From positions 1 to 13,866 of the forward strand of contig BFAU01000049.1 in NCBI GenBank assembly GCA_008975185.1: 13,866 nucleotides of DNA, written 5' to 3'. Below, one piece after another: positions 6,057 through 13,866 of this stretch (within the stretch, counting starts at the first letter, position 1; each line of letters begins with the position of its first letter). Below the pieces are notes generated by a model that saw only the letters and a program-made list of their open reading frames with translations, was not told the origin of the DNA and did no database searches. This DNA is from a bacterium MnTg04. Lineage in GTDB: Bacteria; Pseudomonadota; Gammaproteobacteria; Steroidobacterales; MnTg04. The position numbers and the translations under genes are program-made.

Positions 6057-6295
6057 AATCGTTAATAGGTATTTTTCTATTTCTATTTCTTGCCGCATGC
6101 ACGTCACAGTATCCCTTTAACCCGCAGAAACAGGGCTACCACCCAAACGTCCCCGAAGTAAAAAACCACATGACCTGTCTCAATTATTGCGAGACCACGG
6201 GCGATTGCAATGCCTGGAGGTACAAGCGGGCGAAATCCCACGGTTACGGCTGTCGCTTGTACTTCCCGCGACAAAGGAACGGCTCAGGTTTCTAG
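6053..6295 (+). CDS. Small Cys-rich lipoprotein, PAN/apple-like
   Basis: The 80-residue protein has a lipoprotein signal peptide: Lys2, a hydrophobic run, and the lipobox LAAC with the lipidated Cys at 16. Thr follows the Cys, so Lol sorting to the outer membrane is expected. The mature part has four Cys (42, 46, 52, 67) in the pattern C-x3-C-x5-C...GxGCRLYF, which resembles a minimal PAN/apple fold where such Cys form disulfides; this assignment is tentative. A GAGGA ribosome binding site (6044-6048) lies 4 nt before the ATG. Codon use is more A+T-rich than in neighbouring genes, hinting at recent transfer. Its last 12 bp overlap the 3' end of the convergent oxygenase gene. Function is unknown; a surface or binding role is only inferred. 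Confidence 0.7.
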   Translation: MKSLIGIFLFLFLAACTSQYPFNPQKQGYHPNVPEVKNHMTCLNYCETTGDCNAWRYKRAKSHGYGCRLYFPRQRNGSGF

Positions 6296-7972
6296 ATTGA
6301 CTTCCCCCGGTATCGATGGTGCTCCGGCGCGCTGGCCGAATAACATGGTGATGTTGATTCGACGGTTTTCCAGGCCGGTTTTGAAACGGATGTTGTCGGT
6401 CTTGTGGATCAGGTTGGAATGAAACAGCACCGCGCGGTTACAACGATGAGTCACGACTACCGTATCTGATCCTTTGGCAAAAACCTCGATCGCGTCGTAT
6501 TCATTATTGTATTTGTCGAAATCCCATTCCACTGGCGCTTCTTTCGTGTAAACGATTAGGCCACCGCTGTTGGGGTCTTCGTTGGCCTCATCGGGCGTGA
6601 TCCAGAAATTGAGATTGACCGCGGCGGCATCGGCATGGGCCGTGATCCCGCTCATCTCGCTGTCATAAATGTAACCCCACATCTGGTTCAGCGGGTGTCG
6701 CCCCAGGATCTGGGGCAGTTTCTCGCGCAGTTCACCGGCCAGTTGCATCAACAGGTCATTGCCAAAGCCGTCCTGCATGTAACTGCCGCAATAGCCGCCG
6801 GCTTTGCGGAAATCGAACCAGACCGTGGATTCCAGGCAGTAATCGCGCAACCGCTTTAGCGCATCGGCCTTCAGGAAATTGTCGATAACCACCAGGCCGG
6901 GGCTTTTTGCGCAATAGCTTCCGTCGATGCCGGCGAAGTCCAGATCAGGATTGAGCGCCCCCCCGGGCACGGTGTTGGCCGGGGTCAGGTGCATCAGCCG
7001 GCCATTGGTCGGGCCGATGCGTTTGAATTGCTCTTCGTTCATTGCGATTCGGTGGGAAGTCGGTCTGGCTGCCTCGATTTCCGCGATAACTTCGCGGTAG
7101 CGGCCGGCCAGACCGGCATTGGCCGGGGACAGCCGGCCCCGGGCGCGCAGGTATTCCAGTTGTTCGGCCTGCAACTTCAGATGGTGCAAGGATGTTTGCC
7201 TGGCTTCGGGATTTTGCTGCAGCACCATCGCCAGATCGCCGGGGCAGGGCAACCGGTACAAGCGCATGGCGCGCTCGTAGCAGTTCAGTGCGTCGGCAAG
7301 CTGGTCCTTGTCTTTTAGCAAGGTACCCAGGTTCTGCCAGACTTCGTGGTTGCCGGTCTCCGTTTCGAGCACCTGCCGGTACAGCGATTCGGCTTCATCC
7401 AATCGACCCTGGGCCTGGAAAACGGCCGCCAGGTTGCGTCGCGCCAGTTGCAACTCTGGCTCGCGGTCCAAAGCCTGCCGGTATTGCGCCGCGGCTTCAT
7501 CGAGCAGACCGGCCTGGTGGTAGCTCAGGCCGGCGTCGAGCATGGCTTCGGCGTGATCCTCGGACTGTTCGACGAAATTTTGCAGCGTGGCGCGTCCCCG
7601 GCCGGTTTGTCCCGCCGCCAGCCGGGCCTCGCCCAGCTCGAGCAGTTCTCCTGGATCGCAACTTGCCTCGTCGGTACAGGCTTCGAAACACCTGACGGCT
7701 TCATCGTTTTTGCCCAGGACGCGCAAGCAGCGCCCCATCCAGCGCCGCGCATTGGGCATCTCCGGCGCAATCTGCAAAACCGATTGGAGATGATTGACCG
7801 CGACGGAAGGATTGGCTCGCGACACCTCTACCATGGCCAGCCCAAACCGGCATTGCGGATCATGGGGGTATTCGCTCGCCAGAGCCTGATACAATCCGGC
7901 GGCATCTTCCAGCCGTCCCTGTTGCTGCAGACGGTTGGCTTGTTGCAGGCGCTCTTCGGCGGTGGGATCCAT
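6284..7972 (-). CDS. TPR-repeat protein with C-terminal 2-oxoglutarate/Fe(II)-dependent oxygenase domain
   Basis: The 562-residue protein has two parts. Residues 1 to about 240 form six or seven tetratricopeptide repeats (for example the helices around 8-35, 147-170 and 181-204), a protein-interaction scaffold. A linker of about 100 residues follows. Residues 355-546 form a double-stranded beta-helix oxygenase: the iron-binding HxD is H446-A-D448, the distal His is most likely H523 (in SNLIHKTD), and the 2-oxoglutarate Arg is R537 or R538 (in ENRRIN). Such enzymes hydroxylate proteins or small molecules; the TPR half suggests a protein substrate or partner, which is inference. There is no signal peptide, so it is cytoplasmic. 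The start has no clear Shine-Dalgarno. It is divergent from the dehydrogenase gene at 8019 with 46 bp between them. No sulfotransferase or glycosyltransferase domain, often fused to TPRs, is seen. Confidence 0.85.
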   Translation of the reverse strand: MDPTAEERLQQANRLQQQGRLEDAAGLYQALASEYPHDPQCRFGLAMVEVSRANPSVAVNHLQSVLQIAPEMPNARRWMGRCLRVLGKNDEAVRCFEACTDEASCDPGELLELGEARLAAGQTGRGRATLQNFVEQSEDHAEAMLDAGLSYHQAGLLDEAAAQYRQALDREPELQLARRNLAAVFQAQGRLDEAESLYRQVLETETGNHEVWQNLGTLLKDKDQLADALNCYERAMRLYRLPCPGDLAMVLQQNPEARQTSLHHLKLQAEQLEYLRARGRLSPANAGLAGRYREVIAEIEAARPTSHRIAMNEEQFKRIGPTNGRLMHLTPANTVPGGALNPDLDFAGIDGSYCAKSPGLVVIDNFLKADALKRLRDYCLESTVWFDFRKAGGYCGSYMQDGFGNDLLMQLAGELREKLPQILGRHPLNQMWGYIYDSEMSGITAHADAAAVNLNFWITPDEANEDPNSGGLIVYTKEAPVEWDFDKYNNEYDAIEVFAKGSDTVVVTHRCNRAVLFHSNLIHKTDNIRFKTGLENRRINITMLFGQRAGAPSIPGEVNLET

Positions 7973-7983
7973 CGCAATTACCG

Positions 7984-8001
7984 GCTTATTGGGCTTATTG
8001 A
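7984..8001. repeat. Tandem 9-bp repeat in the divergent intergenic region
   Basis: GCTTATTGG (7984-7992) is followed immediately by GCTTATTGA (7993-8001), 8 of 9 bases identical. It occupies the middle of the 46-bp gap between two divergent start codons and could be an operator for a shared regulator, or chance. Confidence 0.35.
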
Positions 8002-8018
8002 CTAAGGAATGGAAAACA

Positions 8019-8858
8019 ATGGCAGGCGACTATAACAAAAGCGTACTGGTGACGGGTTGCTCCTCGGGTATCGGGCGAGCGACCGCCGATTTACTCAAGG
8101 ATGAGGGGTTTCGGGTTTTCGCCACAGCGCGTACCCGCGAAGATATCGATGAGCTTACCCACGCCGGTTTTGAGACGATCAGCCTGGATGTCAGCGATCC
8201 CCAGTCGGTACGCAATTGCATGGTGGAAGTGGACCAGGCTTGCGACGGGAAACTGTTTGGCCTGGTCAACAATGCCGGCGTCGGTCAACCAGGCGCTTTG
8301 GAAGATATCAGCAGGGAAACGCTGGAGAAACAATTCCAGGTCAATGTGTTCGGTTGCCATCAGTTGACCCGTCATGCCCTGCGAATGATGCGAGTACAGG
8401 GTGCCGGTCGAATCGTGCAGATCAGCTCGATGCTGGGGTTCGTCGCGATTCCGTATATAGGGGCATACAACGCCAGCAAATATGCGCTTGAAGGCCTGAG
8501 CGACACGTTGCGCCTGGAACTGATGGGCTCGGGAATTTTCGTATCGCTGGTCGAACCCGGCCCGATCGAAAGCCATTTCCGGAACACCGCAACGAGCCTG
8601 TTTACGGAGGAGATTACGGCCGCCGGCAGCGCCCACCAGCAGGCGTACCAGAAAATGCATGAGCGTTACCAGAGCGGGCAATCCGTCTCGAAATTTGCGC
8701 TGGGACCGGAAAAAGTGGCCGCGGTCGTACTCAAGGCGATGACCAGCACGAGACCGAAGGCACGATATCGTGTAACCACGCCGGCCACGCTGGCGGCGGT
8801 ATTGAAGCGTTTGTTGCCGACTCGTTGGCTGGACCAGGCCATGTTGCGACTCGGCTGA
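8019..8858 (+). CDS. Short-chain dehydrogenase/reductase, YbbO-like
   Basis: The 279-residue classical SDR oxidoreductase carries the NAD(P)-binding motif TGCSSGIG (12-19) and NNAG (84-87). The catalytic tetrad is N109, S137, Y150 and K154 (in YNASK). The order VLVTGCSSGIG, then NNAG, YNASKYALEGLSD, LVEPGPI and a C-terminal KRLLPTRWLDQ closely follows E. coli YbbO, reported as an NADP-dependent aldehyde reductase, so reduction of aldehydes or long-chain ketones is a fair guess. An earlier ATG at 7935 is in frame, but AAGGAA (8004-8009), 9 nt before the ATG at 8019, and family alignment favour the later start; the longer form would also overlap the divergent gene. It is soluble and cytoplasmic, with possible peripheral membrane contact through its basic hydrophobic C-terminus. 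Confidence 0.93.
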   Translation: MAGDYNKSVLVTGCSSGIGRATADLLKDEGFRVFATARTREDIDELTHAGFETISLDVSDPQSVRNCMVEVDQACDGKLFGLVNNAGVGQPGALEDISRETLEKQFQVNVFGCHQLTRHALRMMRVQGAGRIVQISSMLGFVAIPYIGAYNASKYALEGLSDTLRLELMGSGIFVSLVEPGPIESHFRNTATSLFTEEITAAGSAHQQAYQKMHERYQSGQSVSKFALGPEKVAAVVLKAMTSTRPKARYRVTTPATLAAVLKRLLPTRWLDQAMLRLG

Positions 8859-8911
8859 CGTGGGCAAGCACTTGAAAAACGGCGCCAAGGCCTTATCTTT
8901 CGAAGCCCACG
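8859..8911. repeat. 7-bp perfect inverted repeat flanking the fmdB promoter region
   Basis: CGTGGGC (8859-8865) and GCCCACG (8905-8911) are exact reverse complements separated by 39 nt. The right arm ends 7 bp before the fmdB Shine-Dalgarno. The spacing is long for an operator. It may let the leader fold, or be chance. Confidence 0.35.
8871..8899 (+). promoter_or_regulatory. Candidate promoter for fmdB (sigma-70, possibly sigma-32-like)
   Basis: Read as sigma-70: TTGAAA (8872-8877), 16 bp, TATCTT (8894-8899). Read as RpoH: CTTGAAA (8871-8877) is an exact -35, and CCTTATCT (8891-8898, 13-bp spacing) is a partial match to CCCCATNT. The two readings overlap and cannot be separated by eye. Confidence 0.45.
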
Positions 8912-8929
8912 GTCCTCAAGGAGCCGTCT

Positions 8930-9262
8930 GTGCCCATATACGAATACCAGTGTAAGGAATGCGAGCATAGTCTCGATGCCTTGCAGAAGATCGGTGACGA
9001 ACCGTTGCTGACTTGCCCTTCGTGTGGCCGGCAGAGCCTGAAACGACTGGTCTCGGCGCCGCGATTCCGGCTCAAGGGCAAGGGCTGGTACGAAACCGAT
9101 TTCAAGACCGGCCGTCAGCGCAACCTGGCGGGTGACGACAATAAGGCCGCGCCAGTGGACAAAAAAAAGGCCGCGTCCGAAAAATCTGCAAACGGCAAAC
9201 CGGCCAAGGGGAAAAGCGGCGCCGACGCCGCGAAAACCACGACCGTCAAGTCGTCCGGCTGA
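8930..9262 (+). CDS. FmdB family zinc-ribbon protein
   Basis: The 110-residue protein begins MPIYEYQC, the FmdB/CxxC_CXXC_SSSS family signature. Two CxxC knuckles, C8/C11 and C29/C32, make one zinc ribbon, followed by the typical LVSAPRFRLKGKGWYETDF block. The last 40 residues or so are a low-complexity Lys/Ala/Gly tail, probably disordered. The start codon is GTG, with AAGGAG (8918-8923) 6 nt before it. The family is named after a putative regulator near formamidase/amidase genes; its biochemical role is not established. It commonly precedes aspS in Proteobacteria, as it does here, which suggests a housekeeping link rather than formamide metabolism. A DUF502 membrane-protein gene that I recall often lying between them is absent. 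Confidence 0.92.
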   Translation: MPIYEYQCKECEHSLDALQKIGDEPLLTCPSCGRQSLKRLVSAPRFRLKGKGWYETDFKTGRQRNLAGDDNKAAPVDKKKAASEKSANGKPAKGKSGADAAKTTTVKSSG

Positions 9263-9317
9263 TGACCGCCCCGGCAGGGTCGTTTACCGGCCGCCGGCAG
9301 ACTGGCGTTCACCCGAT

Positions 9318-9333
9318 TTGGCTTGCCAGCCAA
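9318..9333. repeat. Small palindrome overlapping the aspS -35 box
   Basis: TTGGCT-TGCC-AGCCAA is a perfect 6-bp inverted repeat with a 4-nt centre, and the -35 hexamer TTGCCA (9323-9328) lies inside it. It is a possible operator. No known regulator can be assigned. Confidence 0.4.
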
Positions 9334-9351
9334 CCGGCCAGACCCTAGAAT
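9323..9351 (+). promoter_or_regulatory. sigma-70-type promoter for aspS
   Basis: TTGCCA (9323-9328) and TAGAAT (9346-9351) each match the consensus at 5 of 6 positions with the ideal 17-bp spacer. Transcription would begin near 9358, giving a leader of about 40 nt. That leader contains a hairpin GCGGC-ACA-GCCGC (9369-9381) ending 17 nt before the start codon. This gives aspS its own promoter, independent of fmdB. Confidence 0.65.
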
Positions 9352-9398
9352 TTCGCATCTTTTTTACCGCGGCACAGCCGCTGCAACGGACGATCAGC

Positions 9399-11183
<1,785 letters not shown>

Positions 11184-11198
11184 GGGATTGGCGGTCGA

Positions 11199-11831
11199 AT
11201 GAATCGTGCCGACGAATGTGTGGTTGTCGTCCATGGTTTGTGGATGCACGGGTTTACCTCTTTGCCGATGGCGGGGCATCTGCGCCGAAAAATGCATTGC
11301 CCGGTCTATACCTTCGATTACTGGTCTACGCTGCGTTCCCTCGATCACAACTCGGACCGGCTGTTCGATTACTGCCGGGCCCTCGATGAACACACTGTGC
11401 ACCTGGTCGGCCACAGCCTGGGCGGCCTCGTCGTGGTCAATATGCTGAATCGCCAGGACTTCGATCGACCGGGGCGGGTGGTGGCGATCGGCTCACCATT
11501 CGCCCATTCCGAGTCGGGTAAGCGGTTCGCCAAAATTCCGTTGCTCGGAAAGGCTCTTGGGCGCAGCATCTCGCAGGCGCACAGCCGGGAACCGATGGCT
11601 TACCGCGGTGGGCGCGAGATTGGCGTAATCGCCGCCGCGAAGCCACGGGGACCGGGGAAAATCCTCGGCAGCATGGATGCGCCGCACGATGGCATCGTTT
11701 TTGCCGATGAAACGCGGTTGCCCGGGGCGAAAGAAATCCTGGAGATGCCCGACCAGACCCACACGACTTCCTATTTCTCCCGCCGGGCCGCCAACCGGGC
11801 CGCGGATTTCCTGCGCAACGGAAAATTTTGA
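11199..11831 (+). CDS. Small alpha/beta hydrolase (lipase/esterase-like)
   Basis: The 210-residue single-domain alpha/beta hydrolase has the oxyanion-hole segment VVHGLW (10-15), the nucleophile elbow GHSLGG with Ser73, and a probable acid and base at Asp164 (PHDGIV) and His188 (QTHTTSY). The minimal fold without a lid resembles EstA/LipA-type lipases and related housekeeping esterases. There is no signal peptide, so it is cytoplasmic. Substrate is unknown. It starts 15 bp after the aspS stop, with AAGGGA at 11182-11187, so it is probably co-transcribed with aspS. Its 3' end faces that of mutS, 32 bp away. Confidence 0.88.
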   Translation: MNRADECVVVVHGLWMHGFTSLPMAGHLRRKMHCPVYTFDYWSTLRSLDHNSDRLFDYCRALDEHTVHLVGHSLGGLVVVNMLNRQDFDRPGRVVAIGSPFAHSESGKRFAKIPLLGKALGRSISQAHSREPMAYRGGREIGVIAAAKPRGPGKILGSMDAPHDGIVFADETRLPGAKEILEMPDQTHTTSYFSRRAANRAADFLRNGKF

Positions 11832-11840
11832 CTTGTCTGC

Positions 11841-11858
11841 CTGCCACCCGGGCGGCAG
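11841..11858. terminator. GC-rich hairpin between convergent genes (possible bidirectional terminator)
   Basis: CTGCC and GGCAG form a 5-bp stem around an inner CC/GG pairing, with one A-C mismatch. It is centred in the 32-bp gap between the hydrolase and mutS stop codons. Neither strand has a proper T-tract directly after the stem, so intrinsic termination is doubtful; it may simply protect the 3' ends. Confidence 0.3.
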
Positions 11859-11863
11859 CCGCA

Positions 11864-13866
11864 TTATTTCTTCATCATCTGTTTGAGGCGATACACCAGG
11901 TCCAGCGCCTGGCGTGGGGTCAGGCCATCTGCATCGATCGTTTGCAATAGCTCGGTCGTCGGATCGGGTTCGGGCTCGTCCATCGCCGGCGGCGCCAGCG
12001 CCAGTTCGGCCTGGCCGTCGCGACCGGCCATCCCCAGTTGCTGCTGTTCCAGTCTTTCCAGGTATTGCCGGGCATGGCGGATCGCTCGTTGCGGCATCCC
12101 GGCCAGCGCGGCGACCTGCAGTCCGTAACTTTGGTTGGCCGGGCCCTCCCTGACGCTGTGCAGGAAAATCAGTTTGCCGTTGTGCTCGATCGCGTCGAGG
12201 TGGACGTTGCGGCAGCTTGGCAATTCCTTGGCCAGGTCGGTCAGTTCGAAGTAGTGGGTTGCGAACAGCGTAAACGCACCGATATGTTCCGCAATATAGT
12301 GGGCGCTCGCCCAGGCCAGCGACAGGCCGTCGAAGGTGCTGGTGCCGCGGCCGATTTCATCGAGCAAGACCAGGCTGCAACGCGTCGCGTTGTTCAGGAT
12401 GTTTGCCGTTTCCGACATCTCGACCATGAACGTCGAGCGGCCGCCGGCCAGGTCATCGGCCGCGCCAATGCGGGTGAATATACGATCCAGCGGGCCGATG
12501 ATCGCTTTTTTGGCCGGCACGAAACTGCCGATGTGGGCAAGAATCGCGATCAGGGCGGTTTGCCGCATATAGGTAGACTTGCCGCCCATGTTGGGTCCGG
12601 TGATCACCAGCATGCGGCGCTGTTCGTCGAGTTCGATGCTGTTGGGCACGAAGGGATCATCGAGGACCTGTTCGACGACCGGGTGGCGGCCGTCCGTGAT
12701 ATTCAGTATCGGCTGATCGCGCAGTTCGGGGCGGCACAGGTCCAGTGTGATCGATCGTTCAGCCAGGTTGCCCAGCACATCGATCTGCGCCAGCGCACTC
12801 GCACTGTCTTGCAAGGCCGGCAGCACCTCGCCCAGCGTCTCCAGCAATTCTTCGTATAACTGTTTTTCCCTGGACAGGGAGCGCTCCCTGGCGCTCAGGA
12901 CTTTTTCCTCGAAGGCCTTGAGTTCCTCGGTGATGAATCGCTCGGCCGATTTCAGCGTTTGCCGGCGGGTGTATTCGGCAGGTACCTGGTCCGAATACAG
13001 GCGCGAAATCTCGATGTAATAGCCGTGCACGCGGTTGTAACCGACCTTGAGTCCACGGATACCGGTTCTTTCTTTTTCTCTGGCCTCGAGGTCGAGCAAA
13101 AACTGATCGGCGTTTTCGCTCAGCGAGCGCAGTTCGTCCAGTTCTTCGTCGTAGCCGGTGGCGATCACACCGCCATCGCGAATCAGTACCGGCGGCGTTT
13201 CGATGATGGCACGTTCCAGCAACTCACGGGTGTCGGGATGTTCTCCGGCCAGGCCGCGCAAGCGGCGCAGCAAAGCCGCTTGCGCGTTCGCCAGGATCTC
13301 GCCGAGCCGGGGCAGCCGCGCGAGGCTGTCGCGGAGTTGCGCCAGGTCCCTGGGTCTGGCCGATTTCAGCGCGATCCGTGAAAGAATGCGTTCAAGGTCG
13401 CCAACACCTGCAAGACACTCGCGGCTGTCGCGGTGAGCGCCGCTTTCTGCCAGTTCCGCCACCGCCTGGTAGCGATCTTCGAGTATCGATGCGTCGCGCA
13501 GCGGCCGGTTGATCCAGCGGCGCAACAGCCTGCTGCCCATGGCGCCGGCGCAATGATCCATGATCCCGGCCAGCGTGTTCTTGTGATCGCCGCTGAGGCT
13601 GAATTCGAGTTCGAGGTTGCGCCGGGTCGCGGCATCCATGACCAGCGCCTGGTCGCGCGTTTCGACGCGCAGGCCCCGAATGTGCGGTACCGCGCTGCGC
13701 TGGGTATCGGCAACGTACTGCAACAAGCACCCGGCCGCGCACAACGCCTGACCGAGGACGTCGCCGCCAAATCCACTGAGATCGCGGGTGCCGAATTGCC
13801 GGCACAGCAGATCGGTCGCGGTTTCCTGGTCGTAATGCCAGGGCGGTCGCCGCCTGGTACCCGGCT
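11864..13866 (-). CDS. mutS: DNA mismatch repair protein MutS, N-terminus outside the window
   Basis: The frame is open to the right edge, giving 666 residues; compared with E. coli (853) roughly the first 190 are missing, including the mismatch-reading FxE domain. A TTG at 13742-13744 is an internal Leu of the conserved block ALCAAGCLLQY, not a start; upstream codons encode RRRPPWHYDQETA and FGTRDLSGFG, both family blocks. The visible parts in order are the connector end, the core/lever helices (MDAATRRNLE), clamp and the ABC-type ATPase with Walker A GPNMGGKS, signature region MVEMSETANIL and Walker B LLDEIGRGTSTFDG. The end is the C-terminal helix ...RLKQMMKK used in dimer/tetramer contacts. 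MutS binds mispairs as a dimer and recruits MutL. All ATPase motifs are intact. Its promoter is outside the window. Confidence 0.98.
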   Translation of the reverse strand, partial: PGTRRRPPWHYDQETATDLLCRQFGTRDLSGFGGDVLGQALCAAGCLLQYVADTQRSAVPHIRGLRVETRDQALVMDAATRRNLELEFSLSGDHKNTLAGIMDHCAGAMGSRLLRRWINRPLRDASILEDRYQAVAELAESGAHRDSRECLAGVGDLERILSRIALKSARPRDLAQLRDSLARLPRLGEILANAQAALLRRLRGLAGEHPDTRELLERAIIETPPVLIRDGGVIATGYDEELDELRSLSENADQFLLDLEAREKERTGIRGLKVGYNRVHGYYIEISRLYSDQVPAEYTRRQTLKSAERFITEELKAFEEKVLSARERSLSREKQLYEELLETLGEVLPALQDSASALAQIDVLGNLAERSITLDLCRPELRDQPILNITDGRHPVVEQVLDDPFVPNSIELDEQRRMLVITGPNMGGKSTYMRQTALIAILAHIGSFVPAKKAIIGPLDRIFTRIGAADDLAGGRSTFMVEMSETANILNNATRCSLVLLDEIGRGTSTFDGLSLAWASAHYIAEHIGAFTLFATHYFELTDLAKELPSCRNVHLDAIEHNGKLIFLHSVREGPANQSYGLQVAALAGMPQRAIRHARQYLERLEQQQLGMAGRDGQAELALAPPAMDEPEPDPTTELLQTIDADGLTPRQALDLVYRLKQMMKK

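Noticed and set aside
7935..8018. Longer N-terminus for the short-chain dehydrogenase starting at 7935
   Set aside because: It would overlap the divergent oxygenase gene and add 28 residues not seen in the family; the ATG at 8019 has AAGGAA at correct spacing.
9132..9398. 89-residue upstream extension of AspRS
   Set aside because: It overlaps the fmdB gene in another frame; AspRS proteins begin at MRSHYCGQ.
11841..11858. Strong intrinsic terminator between the hydrolase and mutS
   Set aside because: The stem is only 5 bp plus a mismatch and no T-tract follows on either strand; kept only as a low-confidence hairpin.
12038..12859. 273-codon plus-strand open frame opposite mutS
   Set aside because: It is antisense to conserved MutS ATPase and core domains and has no recognisable domain.
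13742..13744. TTG as the mutS start codon
   Set aside because: Codons before it continue the MutS domain II sequence to the window edge, so the gene is truncated by the window.

Overview
This is a GC-rich stretch of bacterial chromosome, almost certainly from a gammaproteobacterium. MutS, ClpB, AspRS, PgeF and the YbbO-like reductase all read as close relatives of the Escherichia/Pseudomonas proteins. The pgeF-then-clpB order matches the yfiH-clpB neighbourhood of enterobacteria, with one extra gene between them. REP-type palindromes starting with GTAG, of the kind common in pseudomonads and relatives, also point to Gammaproteobacteria. The genus cannot be fixed from the sequence alone. No phage, CRISPR, toxin-antitoxin, biosynthetic or defence cluster is visible.

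Left part (1-4351, + strand): the 3' part of pgeF (peptidoglycan editing factor), a ZIP-family metal transporter, then the disaggregase gene clpB. The 322 bp between the transporter and clpB hold three stacked elements. They are a perfect 10-bp inverted repeat, a very good sigma-32-type heat-shock promoter, and a 168-bp palindromic, MITE-like repeat lying between that promoter and the clpB start codon. If the promoter is used, the clpB mRNA leader contains one long hairpin; this is the most interesting signal in the window.

Middle part (4352-8018): a D-2-hydroxyacid dehydrogenase with an apparent Sec signal peptide, flanked by REP palindromes. It is followed by a 38-residue lysine-rich protein below usual gene-calling cut-offs and an AT-richer patch with a small Cys-rich (PAN/apple-like) lipoprotein, possibly preceded by a coupled 46-codon ORF. 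A minus-strand gene follows, encoding a TPR protein fused to a 2-oxoglutarate/Fe(II) oxygenase domain. This is the accessory-looking section of the window.

Right part (8019-13866): a YbbO-like short-chain dehydrogenase, an FmdB zinc-ribbon protein, aspS (with its own sigma-70-type promoter) and a short alpha/beta hydrolase, all on +. The 3' three quarters of mutS converge on them from the right edge on -. AspRS carries the His30 signature associated with non-discriminating enzymes, so aspartyl-tRNA(Asn) formation and GatCAB dependence are plausible in this organism.

The window is mostly housekeeping. I do not see a convincing undescribed multigene system. The best leads are the palindrome in the clpB leader, the exported dehydrogenase, the TPR-oxygenase fusion and the small proteins.
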